From positions 1 through 64,000 of the forward strand of contig JBDKIV010000317.1 of the NCBI GenBank assembly GCA_039796935.1: 64,000 nt of DNA, read 5' to 3'. The first letter of the stretch is position 1. Every line of letters starts with the position of its first letter. The position numbers were made by a program, and so were the translations under genes. Below are positions 25,988 through 34,274 of the stretch, piece after piece. The DNA is from VFMC01 sp039796935 (lineage in GTDB: Bacteria; Actinomycetota; Acidimicrobiia; Acidimicrobiales; Ilumatobacteraceae). The notes under the pieces are model-generated. The model made no database searches and was not told where the DNA came from. It saw nothing but the letters and a program-made list of their open reading frames with translations.

Positions 25988-26439
25988 CGGAAGCCCTCCA
26001 ACTGCTCGGGGCCGAACGACATCGGCAGGATCTGCTCGAGGGTCACCACGGCTCGGACGCCCTCGGGGCCGCACACGTGGATACGGGTGGCGAGCGGGGC
26101 GAACTCGCGCAGCTTCTGGCGGCACCCGCCGCAACACGTGGCCAGCCCGGGGGCGCGGGTGACGACGAGCACCTCGGCGATCTGCGTCTCGCCGGCCGAC
26201 ACCATGGCGGCGATGGCGCTCGCTTCGGCGCACCACCCCTGCGGGTAGGCGGCGTTCTCGACGTTGCAGCCCGCGTACACCGTGCCGCTCGAACTGCGGA
26301 TCGCGGCGCCCACCGGGAAGTTCGAGTACGGGGCGTAGGCGCGGTCCATCACGGTGACCGCCGCGTCGAAGAGCGCGCGGAGGTCGGGCGGCATGGCCGC
26401 TGCCTCGAGTGGCGTGGACGAGGGGTCGTCGGCAGACAT
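25984..26439 (-). CDS. cdd: Cytidine deaminase
   Basis: A 151-residue tetrameric-type cytidine deaminase. YAPYSNFPVGAAIRS, AGCNVENAAYPQGWCAEASAI (zinc-binding Cys and catalytic Glu in C-A-E) and TCCGGCRQKLREF (C-x-x-C) provide the zinc site. It deaminates cytidine and deoxycytidine for pyrimidine salvage. The ATG at 26439 lies 7 bases after TAACCT (26452-26447, minus strand), so this is probably the leaderless first gene of the operon. Its stop overlaps the start of the aminotransferase; the functional link between the two is not obvious. Confidence 0.92.
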   Translation of the reverse strand: MSADDPSSTPLEAAAMPPDLRALFDAAVTVMDRAYAPYSNFPVGAAIRSSSGTVYAGCNVENAAYPQGWCAEASAIAAMVSAGETQIAEVLVVTRAPGLATCCGGCRQKLREFAPLATRIHVCGPEGVRAVVTLEQILPMSFGPEQLEGFR

Positions 26440-26481
26440 GAATGCCAGGTTAGGTGCGCGGCGTGCCACCATGGGACCCCT

Positions 26482-27303
26482 ATGTCGTCCACCCCTTCCA
26501 CCGGTCGCCGCGGCATCCGTCGTCGCCTGTTCGACACCACCGCTGCGCGCACCGTCGTGTCGGTGTGGGCATGGTTCGCGCTCGGTGTGCTGGTGGTCAT
26601 CTGGACACCCCTCGTGTTCCTGGTCTGGTTGGTGACGCTGCCGTTCGACCGGGGGCACTACGCGGCCGGGTACCTGTTCCGCAAGGTCTGCGTGGCGATC
26701 CAGATGAGCAATCCGCTCTGGAGGTTCCGGACCTCGGGCACCAACATCACCGACCCGCGGCGGCCGTACGTGGTGGTGGCCAACCACGAGAGCTTCGTCG
26801 ACATCCTCCTCATCTCGCACCTGCCGTGGGAGATGAAATGGCTGTCGAAGGCCACGTTCTTCAAGTTCCCGCTGGTGGGCTGGATGATGCAGATGGCCGG
26901 CGACATCCGGCTGGTGCGCGGCCAGAAGGACAGCGTCATCGCAGCGATGGCCGAGTGCACCGACCGCCTGGCGAGGAAGACCAGCGTGATGATCTTCCCA
27001 GAGGGCACGCGCAGCCGCGACGGCAACCTGCAGCCGTTCAAGGACGGCGCGTTCCGCCTGGCCATCGAGAACCAGGTCCCGGTGCTGCCCCTCGCCGTGC
27101 ACGGCGCCTACACCGGGCTCGTGAAGGGTGACTGGCGCTTCGGCGTGACCGATGCAGAGGTGAGAGTGCTCACCCCGATCGAGACGGAGGGCATGACGCT
27201 CGACGACCTTCCTGCGCTCAAGCAACGGGCCGTCGACGCGATCGCTGCCGCGGTCGCCGACATGAAGGTTGCCGAGGCGGCTCGGGAGGGGTCGATCTCA
27301 TGA
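26482..27303 (+). CDS. 1-acyl-sn-glycerol-3-phosphate acyltransferase (PlsC-like)
   Basis: A 273-residue membrane-associated acyltransferase. After a hydrophobic helix (WFALGVLVVIWTPLVFLVWL) come the family blocks NHESFVD (H-x4-D catalytic), GDIRLVRGQKDS, FPEGTRSRDG and VLPLAVHGAY. It acylates lysophosphatidic acid in phospholipid synthesis. The ATG at 26482 was preferred because it gives the usual short leader before the helix. The next gene, psuG, overlaps its stop by 4 bases, starting a three-gene run with a methyltransferase. Confidence 0.88.
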   Translation: MSSTPSTGRRGIRRRLFDTTAARTVVSVWAWFALGVLVVIWTPLVFLVWLVTLPFDRGHYAAGYLFRKVCVAIQMSNPLWRFRTSGTNITDPRRPYVVVANHESFVDILLISHLPWEMKWLSKATFFKFPLVGWMMQMAGDIRLVRGQKDSVIAAMAECTDRLARKTSVMIFPEGTRSRDGNLQPFKDGAFRLAIENQVPVLPLAVHGAYTGLVKGDWRFGVTDAEVRVLTPIETEGMTLDDLPALKQRAVDAIAAAVADMKVAEAAREGSIS

Positions 27304-28220
27304 CGTCACTCCAACTGCTCGACGAAGTCGGGGAGGCCATCGAAGGTGGCCGACCGGTCGTGGCGCTCGAGTCGACCATCATCAGTCACGGGATGCCGTA
27401 TCCGACCAACGTCGAGATGGCGCTCGAGGTCGAGTCGATCGTTCGCTCGGAGGGAGCTGTCCCGGCGACCATCGCCGTGCTCGACGGCGTGTGCCGGGTC
27501 GGGTTGGATTCGAGCGCGCTCGAACTGCTGGCCACGCATCACGAGGTCCACAAGGCGACCACACGCGATCTGCCCTGGTTGCTCGCGACCGGCCGTCACG
27601 GAGCCACGACCGTTGCCGCGACGATGCGGATTGCAGCCCTGGCCGGTATCCGCACGTTCGCCACGGGTGGGATCGGTGGGGTGCATCGGGGCGCGGCCAC
27701 ATCGTTCGACGTCTCGGCCGACCTGACCGAACTCGCCGTCACGCCCGTGGCCGTCGTGTCGGCCGGGGTCAAGTCGATCCTCGACATCGGGCTGACGCTC
27801 GAACGTCTCGAGACCCTGGGTGTGCCGGTGGTGGTCAACGGCAGCGACGAGTTCCCGTCGTTCTACTCGCGCGGCAGTGGCTTTCCGGCGCCACGGCGTC
27901 TCGACGGGCCGTCACAGATCGCGGCGTTCATGCATGCAGCGTGGGACGTGCTCGGGCTGACGGCTGGCGTCAGCATCGCCAATCCGATCCCGGAGGCCGA
28001 CGAGATCCCTGCGGCAGAGATCGGCACCGTCATCGACGCGGCCCTCGCCGAGCTGAGCCAGCGCGGGATCGTCGGTCAGGACGTGACCCCGTTCCTGCTC
28101 GGGCGCGTGGTCGAGCAGACAGCCGGCCGGAGCCTCGACGCGAACCTGGCGCTCGTGCGCAACAACGCCCGAACCGCGGCGCGCATCGCCGGCGAGTACG
28201 CGCGGCTCGTCATGTCATGA
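27300..28220 (+). CDS. psuG: Pseudouridine-5'-phosphate glycosidase
   Basis: A 306-residue enzyme with the highly conserved family blocks PVVALESTIISHGMPYP, ATTRDLPWLLA, TFATGGIGGVHRGA, VSAGVKSILD (catalytic lysine), VNGSDEFPSFYSRGSG and GVSIANPIPEADEIP. It converts pseudouridine 5'-phosphate to uracil and ribose 5-phosphate in pseudouridine salvage. A PsuK kinase gene is usually nearby but none is seen in this window. It overlaps both neighbours by ATGA junctions. Confidence 0.95.
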   Translation: MTSLQLLDEVGEAIEGGRPVVALESTIISHGMPYPTNVEMALEVESIVRSEGAVPATIAVLDGVCRVGLDSSALELLATHHEVHKATTRDLPWLLATGRHGATTVAATMRIAALAGIRTFATGGIGGVHRGAATSFDVSADLTELAVTPVAVVSAGVKSILDIGLTLERLETLGVPVVVNGSDEFPSFYSRGSGFPAPRRLDGPSQIAAFMHAAWDVLGLTAGVSIANPIPEADEIPAAEIGTVIDAALAELSQRGIVGQDVTPFLLGRVVEQTAGRSLDANLALVRNNARTAARIAGEYARLVMS

Positions 28221-28831
28221 GCTGGTACCACGACCGGGTGCTCCCCAGGGTGATCGACGTCGCTTGCTCGTCGAAGGCGCTGGGCGCTCATCGCAGAGCG
28301 ACGCTGGCCACGACGCGCGGCACGGTGGCCGAGATCGGGTTCGGCTCGGGCACGAACCTGCCGTACTACCCCGCGACGGTCGATCGCGTGCTGGCCGTGG
28401 AACCAGCAGCGCACGCGGTCGAACTGGCGGCGGGTCGTATCGGTGCGGCCCCGTTCCCGGTCGAGGTGGTGGGTCTCGACGGTGAGCACCTCCCGCTGGC
28501 TGATGCCTCGGTCGATGCCGTCGTCTCGACGTTCACGCTGTGCACGATCCCTCGTGTGGAGGCGGCCCTTGCCGAAGTGCGCCGGGTGCTGCGGCCGGGC
28601 GGAACCTTCCACGTGCTCGAGCACGGTCTCGCCGACGACGATGCCGTGCGTCGCTGGCAACGACGGGTCGAGCCGGTTCAGTACCGGCTGGCCGGGGGAT
28701 GCCACACCACACGTGACGTGCCCGCGCTGCTCTCGGCCGCCGGGTTCGAGTGGTCCGAGATGCACCGTTGGTACGCCGGGCGGCCGCGAACGCTGATGGC
28801 GCTGACCCGGGTGGTGGCCACCGTCGGCTGA
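28217..28831 (+). CDS. Class I SAM-dependent methyltransferase
   Basis: A 204-residue methyltransferase. VAEIGFGSGTNLPYYP is motif I; LDGEHLPLADASVDAVVSTF and ALAEVRRVLRPGGTFHVLEH complete the UbiE/Methyltransf_11-type core. The N-terminal MSWYHDRVLPRVIDVACSSK resembles the small METTL7/phospholipid-methyltransferase-like group. Substrate unknown; membrane lipids are a possibility given the co-located plsC-like gene, but this is inference only. The ATG overlaps the psuG stop. Confidence 0.8.
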   Translation: MSWYHDRVLPRVIDVACSSKALGAHRRATLATTRGTVAEIGFGSGTNLPYYPATVDRVLAVEPAAHAVELAAGRIGAAPFPVEVVGLDGEHLPLADASVDAVVSTFTLCTIPRVEAALAEVRRVLRPGGTFHVLEHGLADDDAVRRWQRRVEPVQYRLAGGCHTTRDVPALLSAAGFEWSEMHRWYAGRPRTLMALTRVVATVG

Positions 28832-28873
28832 ACCGGACGTGCGCCCTCGTCGACTGCCGGGCACACTGTGGCC

Positions 28874-29737
28874 ATGCCCGAGGGTGACACCATTCGACGG
28901 CTCGCCGATCGCATCACGGCCCGGTTCGCCGGGCAGGAGTGTCGGCGATGCGTCACCCGTGACCCTCGACTGGTCGGTGTGGATCTCGCCGGGTCGACGC
29001 TCGTCTCGGCCGACGCCGTGGGCAAGCACCTGCTGATCCGCTTCGACGACGGGCGCACCGTGCACGCGCACCTGTTGATGGACGGCCGCTTCGCGGTCGG
29101 TCCGGCCTCGCGAGAGCCCGAGTGGCGTCGACGGATCGAGTTGTGGTTCGACGATGGCCGCTTGACCGGGGTCGACGTGCCGCTGCTCGGGGTGGTGCCG
29201 ACGGCTGCCGAGGGGCAGGTCGTCGGACATCTGGGTCCCGATCTCTGCGGTGTCGTCGCCCCCGACCCGCTGGTGGTGGCAGCTCGTCTGCAGCGCGAGC
29301 CCGATGTGCCGCTCGCGGCGGCGCTCCTCGATCAGCGCAACGTCGCCGGGTTCGGCAACGTGTACGCCGTCGAACTGCCGTTCATCGTCGGTGTGTCACC
29401 GTTGCAGCCGGTCGGTGCGATCGACCTGCTCGACGTCCTGCTGCGGGTGGGAACACCGATGATCCGCCTGCACGGTCGCCAGGGTCCGCGCAACACCACG
29501 GGTCGTCGGCTCGCGACGGCCGATCACTTCGTGTACGGCCGCCAGTCGTGCCCGGTCTGCGCAGTGCCGCTCGAACGTCGTGACGAGCGATCGAGCCCCT
29601 GGGGCAGGATCACGGCGTGGTGCCCGGTCTGCCAGCGGATCGAGTTGCCCAGAACGGCCGACCTCGCCCGTGCTCGCCGACTCCTCGCGTTGCACCCGGT
29701 GCGGCGCGACCCGCTCTTTCCCGGCCCACCCGCCTGA
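28874..29737 (+). CDS. Fpg/Nei family DNA glycosylase (Nei2-like)
   Basis: A 287-residue base-excision repair enzyme. The catalytic N-terminus must be Pro immediately after Met, so the ATG at 28874 (MPEGDTIRRLADRI) is chosen over the GTG two codons upstream. QRNVAGFGNVYAVELPF is the helix-two-turn-helix region, and the C-terminal zinc finger has CPVCAVPL and WCPVCQRIE (C-x2-C, C-x2-C). The PEGDTI start is typical of actinobacterial endonuclease VIII-like Nei2 proteins. It removes oxidised bases and cleaves the abasic strand. CACACT 6 bases before the ATG may be a variant -10. Confidence 0.9.
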   Translation: MPEGDTIRRLADRITARFAGQECRRCVTRDPRLVGVDLAGSTLVSADAVGKHLLIRFDDGRTVHAHLLMDGRFAVGPASREPEWRRRIELWFDDGRLTGVDVPLLGVVPTAAEGQVVGHLGPDLCGVVAPDPLVVAARLQREPDVPLAAALLDQRNVAGFGNVYAVELPFIVGVSPLQPVGAIDLLDVLLRVGTPMIRLHGRQGPRNTTGRRLATADHFVYGRQSCPVCAVPLERRDERSSPWGRITAWCPVCQRIELPRTADLARARRLLALHPVRRDPLFPGPPA

Positions 29738-29750
29738 GCGGGACGCTGCG

Positions 29751-30497
29751 TCAGTGCGGCCCGGTGAAGCCGAAGCTCGCGCGGAGATGGTCGTCGGTGA
29801 GGACCTCGGCGGGTGTGCCGATCGCGACGATGCGACCGGCGAGCAAGATGACGAGGTCGGCGTCGTCGGCGTCGTCGAGGTCGTGGGTGGCCATCACCAC
29901 GGCGCAGCCGCGAGCGCGTTCGGCGCGAATGGCCTGGGCAAAAGTCTCGCGGCCGTTCGGGTCGAGGCCGGCCGTCGGCTCGTCGAGGAGGAGCAGGTCG
30001 GCGCGTCGGGCGAGCGCCTGGGCCAGGTGGGTTCGCTGCTGCTGACCACCGGAGAGCTCGAGCAGGGGTCGACCGGCGAAGGGCGTCACGCCCATGCGCT
30101 CGATGGCGTCGTTGCAGAGGTCGCGGTCGCGAGGCCGGGTGCGCCGAATCAGCCCGAGTGATGCGAAGCGCCCCATCGCGACCACATCCGCGGCGCGGAT
30201 GGGGAGCGTGAAGGTGGAGGGCGGTCGCTGCGCCAGATAGCCGACCCGCGCCGGTTGCCGGCCAGGGTCCTGGCCGAGCACGCTCACCCGGCCACCGACA
30301 GGTTCGATCAGGCCGGCGAGCGTGCGGAGCAGCGTCGACTTTCCCGATCCGTTGGTGCCGATGAGGCACAGCATGCCACCGGCCTCGAGGGTGACGTCGA
30401 TCCCCTCGACCACGGTGCGGCCGGGGTAGCCGACGTCGAGGCCGCAGGCCTCGACGGCCACGTCGCCGGATGCCGTCGTGACGGTGTGGTTGCTCAC
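29751..30497 (-). CDS. ABC transporter ATP-binding protein, zinc/manganese type
   Basis: A 248-residue ATPase with Walker A GTNGSGKST, the LAQRP Q-loop, signature LSGGQQQRTHLAQAL, Walker B LLLLDEPTAGLDP and the H-loop in VVMATHDLDD. The type matches ZnuC/MntA subunits of cluster-9 metal importers. It starts at a GTG that overlaps the permease stop by 4 bases (GTGA, 30494-30497). It energises uptake by the downstream-described permease and binding protein. Confidence 0.88.
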   Translation of the reverse strand: MSNHTVTTASGDVAVEACGLDVGYPGRTVVEGIDVTLEAGGMLCLIGTNGSGKSTLLRTLAGLIEPVGGRVSVLGQDPGRQPARVGYLAQRPPSTFTLPIRAADVVAMGRFASLGLIRRTRPRDRDLCNDAIERMGVTPFAGRPLLELSGGQQQRTHLAQALARRADLLLLDEPTAGLDPNGRETFAQAIRAERARGCAVVMATHDLDDADDADLVILLAGRIVAIGTPAEVLTDDHLRASFGFTGPH

Positions 30498-31357
30498 GAG
30501 GGTGCTCGCGATCCGAGCGACGTGCGTCGCTGCTCGAGCCCGCGGCGCAGCTCGACCACCGTGAACGTGCCTGCGAAGATGGCGACGGCCACCACGACGA
30601 TGCTCGAGCCGGCGGCCAGGTCGGCGTGGTAACTGAGCAGCAGGCCGAGGTAACTCGACAGCGAGCCGATCACTGCGGCAACCCCCATCATGGCGCCGAT
30701 GCGACGGGTGATGAGCGCTGCCGCCGACGCGGGGGCGACGAGCATCCCGAACACGAGCAGTGTGCCGACCGACTGGAACGAACTGATGATGGCGACGGCC
30801 ACGATGCCGAGCATCAAGGCCTGGTACCGGCGCACGCTGAATCCGGACGTGGCGGCGAGGTCTGGTTCGATGCAGAGCAGCAGGAACGGCCGTCGGCAGA
30901 GCCAGGCGATGAAGCCGACGACCGCAACGGCGACGAGTTGCCAGACGAGCTCGGTCTGGTCGACCCCGAGCACGTCGCCGAACAGGATCCGGGTGAGGTC
31001 GCCCGTGAAGCTGCGCGACCGCGACGTGATCATGACGCCGAGCGCGAGCATCCCGGCGAAGAACAGCCCGATCGCCGTGTCGCCCGACAGGCGCGAGCGG
31101 CGGGTGATGACCGACACCCCCGACATCATCACGACGGTTCCGGCGGCTGCTCCGAGCGTGACGGGTAGGCCGACCAGCAGTGCCACGGCGATTCCCGGAA
31201 GGACGCCGTGGGCCAGTGCATCGGCGACGAACGCCAGTCCGCGCAGCACCACGAACGTACCGACGATCGCACAGCACACGGCGACGAGCACCCCGGCCGC
31301 GAGGGCGCGGGACAAGAAGACGTTGTCGGCGAACGGGGCGATGAGGGTGTCGTACAG
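30494..31357 (-). CDS. ABC-3 family metal permease (ZnuB-like), apparent CTG start
   Basis: A membrane protein of about 287 residues with eight or nine helices. GTFVVLRGLAFVADALAHGVLPGIAVALL is the conserved ABC-3 opening and ATSGFSVRRYQALMLGIVAVAI the later segment. It forms the channel of a zinc- or manganese-type importer. No ATG, GTG or TTG lies in frame near the family N-terminus. The CTG at 31357 sits 7 bases after an AGGA ribosome binding site (31368-31365) and gives MYDTLIAPFADN..., matching relatives. The upstream gene ends 3 bp before. Alternatives are a CTG at 31363 or a GTG inside the first helix. Confidence 0.82.
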   Translation of the reverse strand: MYDTLIAPFADNVFLSRALAAGVLVAVCCAIVGTFVVLRGLAFVADALAHGVLPGIAVALLVGLPVTLGAAAGTVVMMSGVSVITRRSRLSGDTAIGLFFAGMLALGVMITSRSRSFTGDLTRILFGDVLGVDQTELVWQLVAVAVVGFIAWLCRRPFLLLCIEPDLAATSGFSVRRYQALMLGIVAVAIISSFQSVGTLLVFGMLVAPASAAALITRRIGAMMGVAAVIGSLSSYLGLLLSYHADLAAGSSIVVVAVAIFAGTFTVVELRRGLEQRRTSLGSRAPS

Positions 31358-31359
31358 AG

Positions 31360-32355
31360 TCAGGTCCTGCCGAGGGCGCCGGCGATCCGTGTGGCCAGAT
31401 CGAGGATGTATGCACGGTACCCGCCGGTGTCGGGCAGCTTGTGCGACGGTAGCTCGACGAGGGGTACGCCGACTTCGTCGGCCACCTGTCGGGCGACCCC
31501 CGACGGGGTGCCGATCTCGGTGAAGATGGCGCGCACGTCCTCGGTCTCGGCCAGCTCGATCAGATCGGCCATCTCGCCGCTCGACGCTTCTGCGGTGGAC
31601 GAGAGGCTGGCGATGACGGCGCCGATGACGGTGCAGTCGTATCGGTCGGCGAAGTATCCGAGTGACTCGTGGCCGGTGACGAGTCGACATGCACCGTCGG
31701 GGATGACCGACATGGTGCTGCGGACCTCGGCGTCGAGTCGGTCGAGTTCGTCGATCAACTGTTCGAGCGACTCGCTCAGATCGACACCGAGTTCGCGCTC
31801 GAGCGCTTCGGCGAGCGCCGGTGCCATCTCGGCCATCGTGAGCGGGTCGGTCCACAGGTGTGGGTCGCCGTCGGCGTGGCCGTGCTCGTCGGCGGCCTCA
31901 CTGCCATCGGTGTGTTCGTCGTCGCCACCGTCGCCACCGTCGGCGAGCTCGCGCACGGTGACGTGGTCGGCGACTTCGAACACGGGGATGCCGTCGTCCT
32001 CGGCTTCGTGGATCGCGTCGACGAGGCCCTCTTCGAGGTCGAGCCCGTTGGCGACGATGAGAGCGGCCTGTCGCATTCGTTCGACTTCTCGGGCGGAGAC
32101 CGCATGGTCGTGCGGGTCGAGTCCGTTGGGGATGGTCACCTCGACGGCCGCTGCGTCCCCGACGAGCTGCTCGACGAGGTCGCCGAGGATGGAGTACGTC
32201 ACCACGACCAGAGGTCGGCCGTCGACGAGGGCGACCTCGGACGAGCGCTCTCCGGTGCTGCACGAGGTGAGCGCGACCGCCGCGGCGATGAGCAGGGGGA
32301 CGAGTCGGCGCCCCGATGAACGGGCCGGTGATCGTGTTGTCGTTGGTCGAATCAT
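31360..32355 (-). CDS. Metal ABC transporter substrate-binding lipoprotein (ZnuA-like)
   Basis: A 331-residue lipoprotein (LTSCSTG lipobox). VVVTYSILGDLVEQLVG and NGLDPHDHAVSAREVERM with a metal His, PHLWTDPL, LVTGHESLGYFADRYD and IFTEIGTPSGVARQVADE are the family blocks that carry the ligands. A charged loop (DEHTDGSEAADEHGHADGD) rich in His and Asp/Glu is the classic zinc-specific loop, so zinc is more likely than manganese. An upstream Met at 32415 is less likely because the sequence between contains the candidate operator. It leads a znuA-znuB-znuC type operon on the minus strand. Confidence 0.9.
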   Translation of the reverse strand: MIRPTTTRSPARSSGRRLVPLLIAAAVALTSCSTGERSSEVALVDGRPLVVVTYSILGDLVEQLVGDAAAVEVTIPNGLDPHDHAVSAREVERMRQAALIVANGLDLEEGLVDAIHEAEDDGIPVFEVADHVTVRELADGGDGGDDEHTDGSEAADEHGHADGDPHLWTDPLTMAEMAPALAEALERELGVDLSESLEQLIDELDRLDAEVRSTMSVIPDGACRLVTGHESLGYFADRYDCTVIGAVIASLSSTAEASSGEMADLIELAETEDVRAIFTEIGTPSGVARQVADEVGVPLVELPSHKLPDTGGYRAYILDLATRIAGALGRT

Positions 32356-32376
32356 GCGTTTCGTTCCCAGCTTGTT

Positions 32377-32415
32377 GGTTCTCACCGCATTCCCAATATT
32401 GAGAACACATCTCAA
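32377..32415. promoter_or_regulatory. AT-rich dyad cluster upstream of the metal-import operon, candidate metalloregulator site
   Basis: Three half-sites related to TTGAGAAC occur in 39 bp. TTGAGA (32399-32404) and TCTCAA (32410-32415) form a perfect 6-5-6 palindrome. GTTCTCA (32378-32384) forms a second inverted repeat with TGAGAAC (32400-32406). The region is strikingly AT-rich against its surroundings and lies just upstream of the ZnuA-type start, where a Zur/Fur-family repressor would act. I do not match it to a published box. Confidence 0.5.
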
Positions 32416-32496
32416 ATAGTATGTCGGATCGGCGCTTGCTCTGCAACGGTGACTCCGGGTCGGGGCCCGGCCCCGGCGCTGGCTACAGTCCCGAAC

Positions 32497-32907
32497 GTGA
32501 CCGACACCGCAGCCCCCTCAGCGCAGATCCCTCTGGTCGAGTACCTCGTGCTCGGTGACCATCCGCACCTGGTCGCCAATCAGTGCACCTCGTGCGGCGC
32601 TCGTTTCTTCGACCGCCGCAATGCCTGCGCAGGGTGCTTCGCCACATCGTTCGAGAAGGTGGCTGTCGCCACCGAGGGCGTCGTCCGCGCCTTCACCATC
32701 GTCACCTTCGCCGCCCCGGGTGTCCCGGTGCCGTTCGTCTCGGCGATCGTCGACTGCGCCGGCACGAGTGTGCGCGGCAACATCATCAACACCGAGCCCG
32801 ACCCCCAGCACGTCACGTTGGGGATGAACGTCCGTCTCGCCACCTACTCACTCGGTGCCGACGACAACGGCACCGAGGCGATCGGCTTCGGCTTCGAGCC
32901 CGCCTGA
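32497..32907 (+). CDS. DUF35/OB-fold acyl-CoA-associated protein with zinc ribbon
   Basis: A 136-residue protein with an N-terminal rubredoxin-like zinc ribbon (CTSCGARFF, then CAGCF) and a C-terminal OB-fold (VRAFTIVTFAAPGVPVPFVSA and VDCAGTSVRGNI). DUF35 proteins act as partners of thiolase-fold enzymes and sterol side-chain aldolases. The next gene is such a thiolase, 57 bp downstream. The GTG at 32497 lies 7 bases after TACAGT (32484-32489), which fixes the start. Probably one transcription unit with the thiolase. Confidence 0.85.
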   Translation: MTDTAAPSAQIPLVEYLVLGDHPHLVANQCTSCGARFFDRRNACAGCFATSFEKVAVATEGVVRAFTIVTFAAPGVPVPFVSAIVDCAGTSVRGNIINTEPDPQHVTLGMNVRLATYSLGADDNGTEAIGFGFEPA

Positions 32908-32964
32908 ACCCCGTCCGCACACCGAACCCACCGCACCACGCACCCACCACGACAGGAGCACCCC

Positions 32965-34170
32965 ATGGCCGACAACGTGTACATCCTCGGGATCACCATG
33001 ACGAAGTTCGGCAAGCACGCCGACAAAGACGTCGTCGACCTGGGCGCCGAAGCCGCCATGGGGGCACTCGCCGACGCGGGCGTGTCGATGGGCGAGATGG
33101 GCATCCTCGCTGCCGGCAACCTGATGAACGCGAGTGCCGGGTTCGGCCAGCGACTGCAGAAGCAGATCGGTCAGACCGGTATCCCCGTCTACAACGTTGC
33201 CAACGCCTGCGCCACCGGTGCGACCGCCCTGCGCACGGTCGTGATGGCGATCAAGGCGGGCGAGTGCGACATGGGTCTGGCCGTCGGCGTCGAGAAGTTG
33301 GCCGGCGCCGGTCTCCTCGGTGGCGGCGGCACGGCGAAGAAGGACGGCAAGGTGTGGGAACCGTCGGGTCGCTACGGCGCCGTGACCAACACCGACGGAC
33401 GGATCGGTACCGACGCGATGCCCGGCACGTTCGCCCAGGTCGGCATGGAGTACGGCCACAAGTACGGTGGCGCCTCGTTCGAACTGTTCGCCCGGATCAG
33501 CGAGAAGAACCACGCCCACTCGACGCTCAATCCGCTGGCGGCCTACTCGAAGCGGTTCACACTCGACGAGATCATGAACGACATGATGATCGCCTACCCG
33601 AACACACGCCCGATGTGCTCGGCCAACTGCGACGGTGCGGCGGCCGCCGTGGTCGTCAGCGAGTCGAAGTTGCGCACACTCTCGCTCGAACAGCAGCGTC
33701 GTGCCGTCAAGATCTCGGCCTCGGTCCTCACCACCGATCCGTATCAAGAGGCGTGCCAGGTACTGCCCGACGTGAACACACTCACCAGGATCGCTGCCAA
33801 GAAGGCGTACGAGTCGGCCGGTATCGGGCCGGACGATCTCGACCTGGTCGAACTCCACGACTGTTTCGCCACGGCCGAACTCGTGCACTACGACAACTTG
33901 ATGCTCTGCCCCGAAGGAGGCGCCGTCGACTTCTTCGAGTCGGGTGCTCCGTGGCGCGATGGCTCGAAGCCCGTCAACGTGTCGGGCGGCCTGCAGTCGA
34001 AGGGCCACCCCATCTCGGCGACGGGTATTGCCAACATCTGGGAGATCTGCCATCACCTGCGTGGCGAGGCGGGTGACCGCCAGATCGAGGGGGCGAAGGT
34101 CGGCCTGGCGCACGTGATCGGTCTCGGTTCTGCGTGCGGCATCCACATCCTCGAGAAGTCGGCGCTCTGA
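32965..34170 (+). CDS. Thiolase-family enzyme (SCP-x/lipid-transfer type)
   Basis: A 401-residue thiolase fold of the SCP-x type. The catalytic set is retained: Cys in NVANACATGATALRT, His in SKGHPISATG and Cys in GLGSACGIHIL. DLVELHDCFATAELVHYDNL is the family NEAF-equivalent. Retained Cys and His argue for a true thiolase rather than an Ltp2-type retroaldolase that has lost them. With the DUF35 partner it probably cleaves a branched or steroid-derived 3-ketoacyl-CoA. No other steroid catabolism genes are visible, so the substrate is open. GGAG precedes the ATG. Confidence 0.85.
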   Translation: MADNVYILGITMTKFGKHADKDVVDLGAEAAMGALADAGVSMGEMGILAAGNLMNASAGFGQRLQKQIGQTGIPVYNVANACATGATALRTVVMAIKAGECDMGLAVGVEKLAGAGLLGGGGTAKKDGKVWEPSGRYGAVTNTDGRIGTDAMPGTFAQVGMEYGHKYGGASFELFARISEKNHAHSTLNPLAAYSKRFTLDEIMNDMMIAYPNTRPMCSANCDGAAAAVVVSESKLRTLSLEQQRRAVKISASVLTTDPYQEACQVLPDVNTLTRIAAKKAYESAGIGPDDLDLVELHDCFATAELVHYDNLMLCPEGGAVDFFESGAPWRDGSKPVNVSGGLQSKGHPISATGIANIWEICHHLRGEAGDRQIEGAKVGLAHVIGLGSACGIHILEKSAL

Positions 34171-34190
34171 TCAGGGCGGTCGTCCGACCC

Positions 34191-34220
34191 GTTGCCACCC
34201 GGCCAGAGCCGGGCGGCAAC
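34191..34220 (+). terminator. Strong hairpin downstream of the thiolase
   Basis: GTTGCC-A-CCCGGC pairs with GCCGGG-C-GGCAAC around the loop CAGA, twelve base pairs with one internal mismatch. It lies 21 bp after the thiolase stop. No U-run follows. It probably ends the DUF35-thiolase transcript. Confidence 0.5.
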
Positions 34221-34274
34221 GTTGTCGGTGACCTGGCTGCCGTCTCTCAGTTCGGATGCGCTGCGGTTGTGGAG

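Noticed and set aside
32965..34170. Ltp2-type steroid side-chain retroaldolase
   Set aside because: The catalytic Cys, His and Cys of a thiolase are all retained, which argues for thiolase activity.
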